From positions 1 through 37,066 of the IMG/VR virus record IMGVR_UViG_3300005096_000020: DNA of 37,066 bases; one strand, given 5' to 3'. The DNA is from a virus. Below are positions 23,014-32,826 of the stretch, piece by piece (positions within the stretch are counted from its first letter, which is position 1; every line of letters starts with the position of its first letter). Made by a program: the position numbers and the translations under genes. Below the pieces are notes generated by a model. That model ran no database searches. It saw nothing but the letters and a program-made list of their open reading frames with translations, and was not told where the DNA came from.

Positions 23014-23858
23014 AGATCGACGTGACCCGAAACGCTGGCGACACGACCATCACACAGAAGTTCTTCGACGACGGCTCCCAGGTCGACCCTGGCACCATCA
23101 CCGTGACAGCAACCCGGGCTGACGGGACTGTGCTCGACTCCGGATCGTCGGCGGCCAAGACTGGGACTGGCGGCACAGCAGAGTTCGGCTACACCCTCCT
23201 CGCAGCATGGCTCACTCTCCTTGATCTCATCACGATCACATGGACCCGTGCAGACACTGGCGGCATCGTCACCGACCGGGTCGAGATCGTCGGTGGGCAA
23301 CTCTTCACGATCAACGACATGCGCACCTTCGACGACGGCGCCTTCTCTGACACCACAGACTTCACGAACGACGACATCGCCGACGTGCGCCGAGACGTCA
23401 CCGACTACCTCGAGCAGGCCACCGGCCAGTCATGGATCCCCCGTTTCGCCGACCTGACACTCTCCGGTGACGGCTCCGACGAACTCAAGGTTCCCCATCA
23501 CCACATCTCGACGGTGCTCGCCGCGTGGATCACCGACACCGCTCTGACTGCCGCTGAGCTCGCCGACCTCACCATCGACGGACGCTGCATCGTCCGTGAC
23601 ACGTCGTATTGGACGTCTGGACGCAGAAACGTCCGGATCCAGTACGAGTACGGCCGCCCATACCTCGACAACGGTGTCTCCCACATCGCGACTCTCCTCG
23701 CTGCCGACCGGCTGCAAGCAGCGAACGTCGAGTACGAAACAGAGTCGGTATCTGACGACGGCGTGACTGTGTCGTATGCCGAGGAGATCCCGAAGGTGAA
23801 ACGGTGGATCCGCGACAACACGTGGAAGCCTCGATCCGGTAGCGCGGTGATCCGGTGA
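23010..23858 (+). CDS. Probable head-tail connector with N-terminal Ig-like domain
   Basis: 282 residues. Residues 1-95 are beta-rich (DTTITQKFFDDGSQVDPGTI; DLITITWTRADTGG) like an Ig-like or BppU-type module. Residues 100-282 carry a helical connector-type region (DVTDYLEQATGQSWIPR; VSHIATLLAADRLQ). It sits where head completion proteins lie, before the tail terminator. Confidence 0.55.
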   Translation: MKIDVTRNAGDTTITQKFFDDGSQVDPGTITVTATRADGTVLDSGSSAAKTGTGGTAEFGYTLLAAWLTLLDLITITWTRADTGGIVTDRVEIVGGQLFTINDMRTFDDGAFSDTTDFTNDDIADVRRDVTDYLEQATGQSWIPRFADLTLSGDGSDELKVPHHHISTVLAAWITDTALTAAELADLTIDGRCIVRDTSYWTSGRRNVRIQYEYGRPYLDNGVSHIATLLAADRLQAANVEYETESVSDDGVTVSYAEEIPKVKRWIRDNTWKPRSGSAVIR

Positions 23859-24334
23859 GTGGCCCCACGACGACGTTCCCAGCGTTCGTCGACGCACTCA
23901 AAGCGAACCTCGAGACGCGATACGCCGGAACGTCCGGCTTGGAGCGGGTGAAGGTCTTCACCGGCCCGGTCACGCCCGGGGTGAAGGTCCCGTCCAAGAC
24001 TGTCGTGTTCGTCCGTGCCTCGAACGTTGATCGTGACCCTGAGGCGATGCCGTTAACGATGAAGGACGAGTACAACGTCACTGGCATCGTCACCGCATCC
24101 CAAGGCGGCCGGTCGAACCCTGACGGCACCGAAACCGCTGTCAAAGCAGTACGTGACGAGTGCCTCTCCTTGTTGAACGTCATCAACGACGAGCTGACAG
24201 CAGACGGTACCCAGTCCGGCACGGTGACGAGGGCCCACATCTCACGCACCGAGTGGGACCAGGGCGTGGATCCGTCCACGAAGAAACGTGTCTGCTCGGT
24301 CGAGTTCACCATCAAGGTCCGCGCCCGCGTCTGA
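23855..24334 (+). CDS. Probable tail terminator or neck protein
   Basis: 159 residues from GTG 23855 (GTGA overlap). An N-terminal helix (FPAFVDALKANLETRY), beta strands and a C-terminal strand (RVCSVEFTIKVRARV) fit lambda gpU-like tail terminators. Position between connector and tail tube supports this. Confidence 0.6.
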   Translation: MSGPTTTFPAFVDALKANLETRYAGTSGLERVKVFTGPVTPGVKVPSKTVVFVRASNVDRDPEAMPLTMKDEYNVTGIVTASQGGRSNPDGTETAVKAVRDECLSLLNVINDELTADGTQSGTVTRAHISRTEWDQGVDPSTKKRVCSVEFTIKVRARV

Positions 24335-24346
24335 AAGGACCCAACT

Positions 24347-24517
24347 GTGAAGATCCGATATGTAGGTCCCTACGCGTCCGTTCACGTCCCTGCTTTGGGC
24401 GTCGTTGTGGAGCGTGGCGAACAGATCGATGTTGAGAGAGGCACTGCCGAGTCACTGTGTGAGCAGGCGACATGGGAAAAGGTGCCGACCCGTTCCAAGA
24501 AAGGCACAAAGGAGTAG
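24347..24517 (+). CDS. Small protein before the tail tube gene
   Basis: 56 residues from GTG 24347, with AAAGGA upstream. Contains YVGPYASVHVPALGVVVERG and WEKVPTRSKK. Small proteins of this pattern precede the tail tube gene in many siphoviruses; no function is assigned. Confidence 0.65.
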   Translation: MKIRYVGPYASVHVPALGVVVERGEQIDVERGTAESLCEQATWEKVPTRSKKGTKE

Positions 24518-24520
24518 CCC

Positions 24521-25498
24521 ATGTCGTTCAAAGCCCAGTTCGGTACAGCAGAGGAATCAACGTGGGGCACCGGCGTCACTGTTGACCGGTTCCACGAGAT
24601 CCTGGCCGGTGAGACGCTTCAGCGCCGCCAGTCAGCCATCGCGACGCAGGGGCTCCGCCCCGGCACCAGGCATCAGCGTGGAGCATCGCGTGTCTTGACG
24701 CGCAACGACGCCGGCGGCAGTGTCCAGTTCGAGGTGATGGATCAGGGCTTCGGCAGGTTCTTCAAGCACATGCTCGGCGCGGTCGTAACGACCCAGCCTG
24801 ACGCTGCGAACTCCCCCACCGTGTACGCGCACACGTTCACACCTGGTGATCTGTCGGGCAAGTCGTTGACGTTGCAGAAGGGCATCGAGAAGACGGACGG
24901 CACTGTCCAGGCGTTCACGTATCACGGTGCGAAGATCCCGTCGTGGTCGTTCTCGATCGACAACGACGGCATCCTGCAGCTCGATCTCGAGTTCGATGCC
25001 AAGGAAGAGGTCACCAGCACTGCTCTCGCCGTGTGGTCAGTTCCGACACTCGTCCCGTTCCATTTCGCTCAGGGCACCCTGAAGGTCGATGCGTCAACGA
25101 TCGCGACGGTGTCGGCTGCGACGATGGCCGGCCAGAACTCGCTCAAGACCGACCGGTACTTCCTGGGGCAGTCCGGAACGAAGCTCGAGCAGCGTGAGAA
25201 CGAGTACCGGGGCGCATCTGGTGAGCTCACGGCAGAGTTCGAGAACCTCACCGACTTCTACGACCGGTTCAAGGCTGATACGTCGGCTGTGTTGGAGCTG
25301 CAGTTCGTCGGTGCCCTCATCTCGGACAACGAATACACGCAGCTGACGATCACGCACAAGGACGTCAGGTTCACCGGTGAGACGCCACAGATCGGCGGCC
25401 CGGATGTCCCCGAGGTCACGGTTCCGTGGGAGGCGTTCGAGGATGCTTCTGGCGACTCGGTCGAGATCGTGTTGCAGAACACGGAAACCACCCCGTAG
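24521..25498 (+). CDS. Major tail tube protein
   Basis: 325 residues. Start MSFKAQFGTAEESTWGTGVT, followed by FHEILAGETLQ and a two-part beta structure (SFSIDNDGILQLDLEF; LELQFVGALISDNEYTQLTI), is typical of siphovirus tail tube proteins of actinophages. It polymerises around the tape measure to form the tail. Confidence 0.85.
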   Translation: MSFKAQFGTAEESTWGTGVTVDRFHEILAGETLQRRQSAIATQGLRPGTRHQRGASRVLTRNDAGGSVQFEVMDQGFGRFFKHMLGAVVTTQPDAANSPTVYAHTFTPGDLSGKSLTLQKGIEKTDGTVQAFTYHGAKIPSWSFSIDNDGILQLDLEFDAKEEVTSTALAVWSVPTLVPFHFAQGTLKVDASTIATVSAATMAGQNSLKTDRYFLGQSGTKLEQRENEYRGASGELTAEFENLTDFYDRFKADTSAVLELQFVGALISDNEYTQLTITHKDVRFTGETPQIGGPDVPEVTVPWEAFEDASGDSVEIVLQNTETTP

Positions 25499-25506
25499 GG
25501 CTGTAG

Positions 25507-25917
25507 ATGCCCGAGCCAGCTGGCTTCGTCGTCGCGGTACAGGTTCATGGCCTGAAGGGACTCCAACAGGACTTCCGGACGGCCAGGAACCTGACGCCGC
25601 GTGCGATGACGAAGACAAACAAGGCCGTGGCCGCAGAGGTCGTTGTCCCAGCAGCGAAGCAGGAAGCACCCGAACGATCCGGAGACCTCGCAGCCTCAAT
25701 CCGTGCGTCCGGCAGGCAACTCGCAGGCCGAGTCGTCGCAGGCAAGAAGGCAGTCCCGTACGCAGGGCCGATCCACTTCGGATGGGCAAACAGACCACGC
25801 GGAGAAGGCCCAATCAGGCCGGACCCATTCCTGTACCGGGCGCTGGACAGGCGCCGAGACGAGGTCATCAACAGATATGAGAAAGCTGTAGATCAGTTGA
25901 TCCGCGAAAGCTTCTAG
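25507..25917 (+). CDS. HK97 gp10-like neck or tail component
   Basis: 136 residues. VHGLKGLQQDFRTARNL, APERSGDLAASIRAS and PYAGPIHFGW match the HK97 gp10 family. That gene normally precedes the tail tube gene; here it follows, a local rearrangement of the usual order. Confidence 0.75.
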   Translation: MPEPAGFVVAVQVHGLKGLQQDFRTARNLTPRAMTKTNKAVAAEVVVPAAKQEAPERSGDLAASIRASGRQLAGRVVAGKKAVPYAGPIHFGWANRPRGEGPIRPDPFLYRALDRRRDEVINRYEKAVDQLIRESF

Positions 25918-25929
25918 GAAGGGCGAGCG

Positions 25930-26211
25930 ATGCCAACCGAAGACACACAGACGAAGACTCTCGATACGTTGCTCGGGTTGACCGGACCGGAAACAGAGCT
26001 CCTTGAAGAGATCACCGGAAAGACGTTCGGCGCCATATCGGCTGAGCTCCTCGGAGATCCGAGAGAGATGTCCATCAGGACAGCGGTGGCAACTGCCTTC
26101 GTCATACGGCGACGCGTCGAGCCGGATATCACATGGGATGGGCATTGGGCTCTCCCTGTCGACGAATCCGTGGAGTGGCTCGTCCCGGAAGAGGCCAACC
26201 CGGAAGCCTGA
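25930..26211 (+). CDS. Tail assembly chaperone, short form
   Basis: 93 residues, acidic and helical (TKTLDTLLGLTGPETELLEE), lying directly before the tape measure gene. Such proteins (lambda gpG) coat the tape measure during tail assembly. A second open frame, -1 relative, continues past the stop. Confidence 0.75.
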   Translation: MPTEDTQTKTLDTLLGLTGPETELLEEITGKTFGAISAELLGDPREMSIRTAVATAFVIRRRVEPDITWDGHWALPVDESVEWLVPEEANPEA

Positions 26212-26423
26212 CGGCCCAGGCAACCAGAACGACCGCCTGGGCCATCGCATGTAGACGTGTCGGATACATCCCACCAGACGAGTTCAACGAACTGACGTGG
26301 CGACAAATTGCAGCGCTGATTGGAGGTGACGAATGGGCAGAGGCAACAGCTCCATCTACGTCACCATCCTCGGAAACGCGAAGCCTTTCTCCCGCTCTCT
26401 TCTCCGCGCACAGAAGTCACTAG
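26212..26423 (+). CDS. Tail assembly chaperone frameshift extension
   Basis: The -1 frame is open through the end of the short form and continues to TAG at 26423, coding for residues such as AIACRRVGYIPPDEFNELTW, a typical gpT-like segment. A -1 frameshift would make the G-T fusion. No canonical slippery heptamer is present; CCCGGAA occurs twice in phase (26184-26190, 26199-26205) and is the best candidate. The extension overlaps the tape measure start by 91 bases. Confidence 0.6.
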
Positions 26424-28801
26424 GAACGTTCGGCAAGTCAGTCTCATCGGCGTCGGGGATGGCAGGTGGAGCTGTGGCAGGTCTCGGCGTCGCAGCCGGC
26501 CTCGCAACCGTCGCAGTAGGGAAAGCGTTCCTCGATTTCGACGACCAGATGACGAAGTCGACCGCGATCATGGGCGACGTATCGGCAGACATGCGCGCCG
26601 ACATGGAGAAGACAGCAAGATCTGTCGCAAAGTCATCAACGTTCGGGGCCGGTGAAGCCGCAGAGGCCTACTTCTTCCTCGCATCGGCCGGTCTTGACGC
26701 GAGACAATCGATCGCTGCACTACCCAGGGTCACGAAGTTCGCTCAGGCAGGAGCGTTCGGTCTTGCCCGCGCCACCGACCTCCTCACCGACGCACAGTCG
26801 GCGCTCGGACTGACCGTCGACGACACGACCGAGAACATCGAGAACATGAACCGTGTCTCCGATGTCCTCGTCAAAGCCAACACCCTCGCCAACGCCTCCG
26901 TCGAGCAATTCTCCGAAGCCCTCACCACGAAAGCCGGCGCAGCACTCAAGACCGTCGGCAAAGACATCGAAGAGGGCGTAGCGGTCCTCGCAGCGTTCGC
27001 CGATCAGGGCATCAAGGGATCAGAGGCTGGCACAGCGCTCGGGATCGTGATGCGTGATCTCCAGACGAAGGCGATCAAGAACAAGGCCGCATGGCAGGAG
27101 ATGAACGTCGCAGCGTTCGATGCCAGCGGCGAGATGCTCAATATGGGCACCATCATCGGCGGTCTCGAGCAGTCACTCGAGGGGATGTCTGACGAGCAGC
27201 AGAAAGCAACACTGCTGCAGCTGGGGTTCTCCGACAAGTCAGTGTCGTTCATCCAGGCGCTCCTTGGCCAATCCGAGGCGATCGCCGACTACGAGACTGC
27301 TCTACGTTCTGCAGGCGGAGCTACCGAAGATGTAGCGAACAAGCAACTGACATCGTTCAAGAATCAGATCAGCGTCAACGTCATCGCCCCGCTCCAGGAC
27401 GCAGCGATCAGCGTCGGCAAGGTCTTCATACCGTCACTGGTCCGCATCGGATCCGCGATCGGGAACATCGCCCCATACCTCGTCGACTTCGCAACCGGCC
27501 TCGAGATCGTCATCGGCTACGTATCTGACATCCCAGATGTCGTCAAGATCGCGGTCCTCGCTATCGGTGGCCTGAAGCTCGCGATCACAGCGATCTCAGC
27601 GAACCCGGTCGTTGCCGGTCTCACGCTGGTCGCCGGTCTTGTGACCACGATAGGAATGAATGCCCGAGATGCTGAGGAGCGGGCGACCGATCTTGCAGAG
27701 GCCCTCCTAGAGATGGGCGACCAGGCACTGTTCAAGGCTGTCGCTGATGCTGCAAACGGATCCGACAGGCTGAGTGAGTCCATGGCCAAACTCGGCGTCG
27801 ATGTCGAGGATGTTGCGAACGCTATCAAGGGCGGCCGCGACGGGTGGCTGACATGGATCGACTCCCTCGACCGTGGCGACAGGAGCATCACGGCACAGGC
27901 AGGCCTCATCGGGTTTCTCAACACAGAGCTGATTGACCTGCGCACAGCGTATTTCAAAGCGACAGATGCGATAGCCGCTGACCGTAGGGAAACCGAACTG
28001 GCCACGATCAGCGACGAGCTCAGAGAAAAACGGATCCTCGCGAACAGGGACGCACTGGCAGAGCTCGTCGATGCGACAGGCGACGCTACCGGTGCAGCGC
28101 ACGAACAGACCGAGGCGATGTGGGATCTTGAGCGTGCGACATCGGCAGAGGAACAGGCACTGATCGATCTCGCAAACGAGCAAAGGAGGGCTGCCGACCC
28201 CCTCTTTGCGCTCAGAGATGCGCAGCAGCGATACAAAGAGCAGCTCGACACCCTCAACACCTTGCAGCAAGAAGGGAAGGAAGGAACCCAAGAGTACACC
28301 GACGCGCAACTCGCACTCATCGATGCGCAGGGGGAACTGAACGAGGCGAACATGCGTCTCGGAGCAGTCTCAGACGTTGCGGTCGAAGCGTTCGCCAAGA
28401 CAGCTCTCCAAGCAGGAATGTCTCGAGATCAGGTAGCGGAACTCGTCGAGATGATCCTCGGCTACAACGCACTCGACATCGACTCGAAGGACTTCAACTT
28501 CTCGGTCTCGGGTCAGGTCCCCTCGAAGATCATCACGACTGAAGCCGGCAAGGAACTCCCACTGTTCCACAGCGGCGGCCAACCGGGTGCGCTCAACAAC
28601 GACGAGATCGTGGCGAAACTAAAGAAGGGCGAAGTTGTCCGTACACCGGACCAAGAGGCCGCTCTCGCAGGCAACCTGGCGGCAGCACAAGCAGGTGGTC
28701 CCGTGAACGTCTACGTGATGCTGAACGACGACGTACTCGCCCGAGCGGTCCTTCCTGCGTTGACCGAGGACGTGCGCATCCATGTGGGGTCTGGAAGGTA
28801 G
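26333..28801 (+). CDS. Tail tape measure protein
   Basis: 822 residues with GGAGGTG before ATG 26333. TP901-type phage tail tape measure core: KSTAIMGDVSADMRADMEKT, then YFFLASAGLDARQS and LLTDAQSALGLTVDD. A membrane-like segment (about 395-440; VVKIAVLAIGGLKLAITAIS) lies in the middle, and a coiled coil near 600-690. Its length sets the tail length. Confidence 0.9.
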   Translation: MGRGNSSIYVTILGNAKPFSRSLLRAQKSLGTFGKSVSSASGMAGGAVAGLGVAAGLATVAVGKAFLDFDDQMTKSTAIMGDVSADMRADMEKTARSVAKSSTFGAGEAAEAYFFLASAGLDARQSIAALPRVTKFAQAGAFGLARATDLLTDAQSALGLTVDDTTENIENMNRVSDVLVKANTLANASVEQFSEALTTKAGAALKTVGKDIEEGVAVLAAFADQGIKGSEAGTALGIVMRDLQTKAIKNKAAWQEMNVAAFDASGEMLNMGTIIGGLEQSLEGMSDEQQKATLLQLGFSDKSVSFIQALLGQSEAIADYETALRSAGGATEDVANKQLTSFKNQISVNVIAPLQDAAISVGKVFIPSLVRIGSAIGNIAPYLVDFATGLEIVIGYVSDIPDVVKIAVLAIGGLKLAITAISANPVVAGLTLVAGLVTTIGMNARDAEERATDLAEALLEMGDQALFKAVADAANGSDRLSESMAKLGVDVEDVANAIKGGRDGWLTWIDSLDRGDRSITAQAGLIGFLNTELIDLRTAYFKATDAIAADRRETELATISDELREKRILANRDALAELVDATGDATGAAHEQTEAMWDLERATSAEEQALIDLANEQRRAADPLFALRDAQQRYKEQLDTLNTLQQEGKEGTQEYTDAQLALIDAQGELNEANMRLGAVSDVAVEAFAKTALQAGMSRDQVAELVEMILGYNALDIDSKDFNFSVSGQVPSKIITTEAGKELPLFHSGGQPGALNNDEIVAKLKKGEVVRTPDQEAALAGNLAAAQAGGPVNVYVMLNDDVLARAVLPALTEDVRIHVGSGR

Positions 28802-28804
28802 ACG

Positions 28805-30241
28805 ATGGCGCTGTCAGTCACGATCAACGGCACAGCAGTCAACGCATACGATTCGACGCTCCGCATCGATGACTCCGCTGAGGGCCGCTCTGTTGCGACG
28901 CTCCGCATCGAGACAGAGACGACGTTCGACGTTGAACGTCACCACCCGGTCGTTATCGCCGACGGTGCAACGACACTGTTCAAGGGCTTCGTCGACGTTC
29001 CGAAGGTGACCGTTGTCGGTCCCGGCGATGCACGCCGCGACATCGACATCAAGTGCTACGACCACACTGGCCTCGCTGACCGACACCTTGTGGCTGCGTC
29101 GTACACGTCCCAGACTGCTGCTGCGATCGTTCGTGACATCATCACCAACTGGTTGTCCCTCGACGGTGTCGCTGAGGACACTGTGGCAGGATCGATCGAT
29201 ACCGGCCCGACCGTTGAGCACGCAGTTTTCAACTACGTACCTGCGTCACGCGCGTTGGACCGTGTCGCGGAGATTGCTGGGTTCTTGTGGTGGATCGACT
29301 CTGACCGGTATCTGCATTTCGCTGCACGCGACAAGTACACGGCTCCGTGGGCGATCAGCTGGGACGACTGCGACCGTGGCGCACCGACCCTGACGAAACG
29401 GAACCCGAAGTACCGCAACACGCAGTACATCCGTGGCGGCACCGACATCACCGACCCTCAGGTCGAGAGTTTCAAGGGTGACGGCACCATCCAGACGTTC
29501 TCCACGGCGTACGTCGTGGCTCAGGTGCCGACGATCAAGGTCAACACTGTCGCTGAGACGGTCGGGATCCGCGGTATCGACTCCGGGAAGCAGTGGTACT
29601 GGAACAAGGGATCCAACGCTATCTCTCAGGAATCTACCGACACGCCGCTCGGCACGTCGGACATCCTCGAGGTGACGTACCGAGGCATGTTCTCCGTCGT
29701 CACAAAATCGACAGACGCTGCAGAGACGATCCGGATCAAGACCCTCGAAGGCACCGGTTCTGGCATCGTTGAAATGGTCGACGACGAACCCGAGCACGAC
29801 TCACGTGCGGCAGCGTTCCAATCAGGCTCCTCGAAACTTGCACGGTTCGCCCAGGACGGCGCCGTACTCAAATACACGACGACGAGATCCGGGCTCGCCG
29901 GCGGCCAACTCGTCACCGTGAACCTTCCCGAGCTCGGCCCAAACGGTGAGACGTTTCTGATCACGAATGTGACGACCGTCACCGTTGAAGGCGTCGTGTT
30001 CCACACCATCACAGCCGTCTCAGGGCCTGTCCGTACCGGGTGGGTCGAGTTCTTCCGGTTCCTCACTGACCGAGGCCAGGCCTTCGTGCTGCGCGAGAAC
30101 ATCACCGAAGACGAAGTCCTCACCATCCTGACATCCACATCAGAGGCATGGCCATGGACAGAGACCGTCACCCAGACCGTCACAGCATGCCCGTTGCCGG
30201 CCACGACGCTGTACCCGGCCACGACGCTGTACCCGTGCTGA
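28805..30241 (+). CDS. Baseplate hub or tail protein
   Basis: 478 residues. The N-terminal half (FKGFVDVPKVTVVG; CYDHTGLADRHLV; FLWWIDSDRYLHFAARDKYT) matches hub proteins of the gp27/gp44 type that lie after the tape measure gene. The C-terminus carries an 18-bp direct repeat (30197-30214, 30215-30232) coding for PATTLY twice. Confidence 0.65.
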   Translation: MALSVTINGTAVNAYDSTLRIDDSAEGRSVATLRIETETTFDVERHHPVVIADGATTLFKGFVDVPKVTVVGPGDARRDIDIKCYDHTGLADRHLVAASYTSQTAAAIVRDIITNWLSLDGVAEDTVAGSIDTGPTVEHAVFNYVPASRALDRVAEIAGFLWWIDSDRYLHFAARDKYTAPWAISWDDCDRGAPTLTKRNPKYRNTQYIRGGTDITDPQVESFKGDGTIQTFSTAYVVAQVPTIKVNTVAETVGIRGIDSGKQWYWNKGSNAISQESTDTPLGTSDILEVTYRGMFSVVTKSTDAAETIRIKTLEGTGSGIVEMVDDEPEHDSRAAAFQSGSSKLARFAQDGAVLKYTTTRSGLAGGQLVTVNLPELGPNGETFLITNVTTVTVEGVVFHTITAVSGPVRTGWVEFFRFLTDRGQAFVLRENITEDEVLTILTSTSEAWPWTETVTQTVTACPLPATTLYPATTLYPC

Positions 30242-30254
30242 GGAGGAGACCTTC

Positions 30255-30719
30255 ATGAGAGTCACCGAGTCGACACCATGGACGGGGATAGTCACCGTCA
30301 CGATCTTCCATCCCGACGGAACCGAAACCGTCGAAACGTTCCCGAACCTCATCACAGACGCCGGGAAGAACCTCATCGCTCAGGCGCTACGAGATACAGC
30401 GTTCGACGCTGAGATCAAATACCTCGCATGGGGCACAGGATCAACCGCCCCAGCAGCGAGCGACACGACCCTCGTTACAGAAGCCGGACGCAAACAGGTC
30501 ACATCTCAGACAGCAGGCGCAGGTGTCGGCGAGACCGACACTGTCACGTATCTCGGACCTGACGACGCGAATGTAGCGATCGCCGAGCTCGGCTGGTTCG
30601 CTGGTGCATCAGCCACTGCGACTGCCGACTCAGGGACACTCATCGCCCGGGTCCTGTACTCGAAAACGAAGACGAACAAGGAATCGATCCAAGTCGATCG
30701 AACCGACACGTTCGGATAG
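30255..30719 (+). CDS. Minor tail or baseplate protein
   Basis: 154 residues with GAGGAG before ATG 30255. NLITDAGKNLIAQALRD and YLAWGTGSTAPAASDTTL are typical of phage tail-fibre-region proteins in which a small beta domain attaches to the baseplate. Confidence 0.6.
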   Translation: MRVTESTPWTGIVTVTIFHPDGTETVETFPNLITDAGKNLIAQALRDTAFDAEIKYLAWGTGSTAPAASDTTLVTEAGRKQVTSQTAGAGVGETDTVTYLGPDDANVAIAELGWFAGASATATADSGTLIARVLYSKTKTNKESIQVDRTDTFG

Positions 30720-30727
30720 GAGACACT

Positions 30728-31498
30728 GTGGCGTACACCAAGACAACGTTCGTCAACGGGTCAGCTCCCGGCATCTCAGAGGCCGAGTTGAACAAGATCG
30801 GTACCGGCATCGAGGACGCCCACGCTGTCACCGACACCGTAGAGATCGGTGCGACAGCAGATCAGGTGATCACAGCCGGCGCCGGGCTTGTCGGTGGCGG
30901 CACCGGCGATGTGACGCTCGCACACGAAGACACCTCCGCTCAGGCATCGATATCGAACGCGCCCGGCACTGTCATCGAGGATGTCACTCTCGACACGTAT
31001 GGCCACGTCACCGCTCTCGGTTCGCGTAACCTGTCTCCGTCAGACATCGGTGCTGCAGCCTCGGCACACTCGCATGGCCATGACGATCTCACCGTCTTGA
31101 CTGCGTATCACGTGTCGAGCAGTGCAGCGAACATCGGTACCGGGATCACGCCACTGACGAAACAGCTCGTCATGCCGTCCGCTGGCCTCGTGAAGCTCGA
31201 ATGGGGATTCACCATCCAGCTCACCGATGTGTACGGCGCCGGCCCAGACGCAGCAGCAACGTTGAAGGTCCTTCCGCGCAACGACGGCTCCAACATGTCG
31301 ACGTACTTCCAAGTCACCGACTACCAGATCGGCCCACTCCTCACGGCGGTCAACGACTACTTCTTCATCTCAGGAGTAGCGTTCCAAGACTTCGCCGGCG
31401 CCGACACATCCACGTGGTCGATCTATGTGACGAAGACCTCCTCAGCGACGTTCAGCTTCGTGCGTGGCTATCTCCTCGTCACGGCGTTCCCGAAGTGA
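30728..31498 (+). CDS. Tail fibre-like protein
   Basis: 256 residues from GTG 30728. N-terminal attachment region (GISEAELNKIGTGIEDAH), a Gly-rich shaft with repeated short strands (GLVGGGTGDVTLAHED), an AAASAHSHGHDDL segment that could bind iron as in other fibres (HxH motifs), and a C-terminal beta domain (166-256). It probably contacts the host surface. Confidence 0.7.
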   Translation: MAYTKTTFVNGSAPGISEAELNKIGTGIEDAHAVTDTVEIGATADQVITAGAGLVGGGTGDVTLAHEDTSAQASISNAPGTVIEDVTLDTYGHVTALGSRNLSPSDIGAAASAHSHGHDDLTVLTAYHVSSSAANIGTGITPLTKQLVMPSAGLVKLEWGFTIQLTDVYGAGPDAAATLKVLPRNDGSNMSTYFQVTDYQIGPLLTAVNDYFFISGVAFQDFAGADTSTWSIYVTKTSSATFSFVRGYLLVTAFPK

Positions 31499-31601
31499 CA
31501 CGGCACACCTCGCTACGACCAACCACAGGCACTCCGTAAGCAGCCCCCGACGTGCGGCGGCTCGGCGACTGACAACGACAGCGAACTGGGAGACGAGACA
31601 C

Positions 31602-31805
31602 GTGACGCGTCCACAAGAACGCAAAGGGTTCGACCATGAGACACGGGTCGCTCTCCTCGAAACAGACATGGACGACATCTACGGAGATGTCGCATCTATC
31701 CGCCAATCGATCCAGAGGCTCACATGGGCAATGGCCGCCGCCGCTCTCAGCTTCGGGACATCAGCGCTCCTCCTCGCTTTGAACCTGTCCGTCATCAACT
31801 CGTAG
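31602..31805 (+). CDS. XhlA-like small membrane protein
   Basis: 67 residues from GTG 31602 (GGGAG nine bases upstream). A short coiled coil (residues 13-38) precedes one membrane span (about 42-63; WAMAAAALSFGTSALLLALN). This is the layout of XhlA-type holin partners. It precedes the endolysin gene. Confidence 0.6.
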   Translation: MTRPQERKGFDHETRVALLETDMDDIYGDVASIRQSIQRLTWAMAAAALSFGTSALLLALNLSVINS

Positions 31806-31860
31806 ACAGCGGCACACGTCGCCGCCCCGATCACCACGCATTGCCAGATAGGAGCCATCG

Positions 31861-32538
31861 ATGGAACGCCCACGCCTCGACGTCTATGCAGCAGAATGGG
31901 GATCACTAGTAGACATCCCCAACGATCCCGATTTCGCACCCCGCTACACACTCATCCACTGGGGTGGCCTCACGGCCCATATCCCACCCGAAGGCGAACA
32001 GGCACGGCTCCGCTCATGGCAACGGACCCACCTTGCGAGGATGAGCGACATTGCGTATCAGATCGCCGTGGGAGACTCCGGCCTCGCCTATGAAGGTCGG
32101 TCCTGGAGGTCTGGCGGCCATGTGAAGTGCTCACGCGACAAGACGCCCGAGGGCGACTCGTATTGCGACGCATCGGTCGGAATCGTCTGGATCGGTGGCC
32201 GCAACGCCGGCAAACCCTCGGATGCAGCGCTCAAGACGATGGGACGTCTCTGTAGAGACCTTGGGAACCCGGTCAAGAGCCACCGGACTGTCAAGGAGGA
32301 GAACGGATCCTGGACCGAATGCCCTGGCAACGACTGGATCAGATGGATTCTTGAGGAAGGATGGGCAGAAGACATGACCTCGGAAGAGACCTCAAACCCA
32401 GCGTTCCAGCCAGCATGGGACAAAGCGCGCGCCCAGGGCGTCTTCTCTCAGTGGACGAAACCGTCTGATGTCGTGACGGCTGAGAAGTTTGCAGTGTTCC
32501 TCGACCGGGCAGGCCTCCTCGAACAGCCAAACGGCTGA
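31861..32538 (+). CDS. Endolysin, N-acetylmuramoyl-L-alanine amidase
   Basis: 225 residues. The amidase_2/PGRP fold is seen in YTLIHWGG (first zinc His at 33), YQIAVGDSGLAYEGRSWRSG, and KSHRTVKEENGSWTECPGND. The C-terminal 45 residues (AWDKARAQGVFSQWTKPSDV onward) are a helical domain common in actinophage lysins. It cuts the peptide from the glycan chain at lysis. No signal peptide, so it needs a holin. Confidence 0.85.
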   Translation: MERPRLDVYAAEWGSLVDIPNDPDFAPRYTLIHWGGLTAHIPPEGEQARLRSWQRTHLARMSDIAYQIAVGDSGLAYEGRSWRSGGHVKCSRDKTPEGDSYCDASVGIVWIGGRNAGKPSDAALKTMGRLCRDLGNPVKSHRTVKEENGSWTECPGNDWIRWILEEGWAEDMTSEETSNPAFQPAWDKARAQGVFSQWTKPSDVVTAEKFAVFLDRAGLLEQPNG

Positions 32539-32586
32539 CACCTGCCAGGTACGCCACACATCTCGATCGACTGGGAGGTAGGGATC

Positions 32587-32826
32587 ATGGGCTTCTACGA
32601 GGACGTCAAACAGAGCAAACAGAAACAGCGCGGACCCAAGTGCAGCGTCGGGATGCTCCTACACACAGGAGATCCCGAATACGTCGAAGGGCTCCTGCAG
32701 GCCCTCGCAGATGAAACACTCGAACACGTACAGATCTCCAGTGTGCTCCGCGAGGATGGGCACGACATTCTCCAAGGAACAGTCCGCCGCCACCGTAGGG
32801 GCCTGTGCCGATGCCCAGCTTCGTAG
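32587..32826 (+). CDS. Small helical protein paired with the phosphoesterase
   Basis: 79 residues with GGAGG before ATG 32587. KCSVGMLLHTGDPEYVEGLL then LQALADETLEHVQISSVLRE is a helical DNA-binding-like sequence. It overlaps the start of the phosphoesterase gene by 16 bases. The pair recurs in actinophages with no assigned function. Confidence 0.6.
   Translation: MGFYEDVKQSKQKQRGPKCSVGMLLHTGDPEYVEGLLQALADETLEHVQISSVLREDGHDILQGTVRRHRRGLCRCPAS

Noticed and set aside
25545-25871. Minus-strand ORFs within structural genes as toxin or antitoxin genes
   Set aside because: They lie wholly antisense to well-supported structural genes and lack ribosome sites or recognisable motifs.
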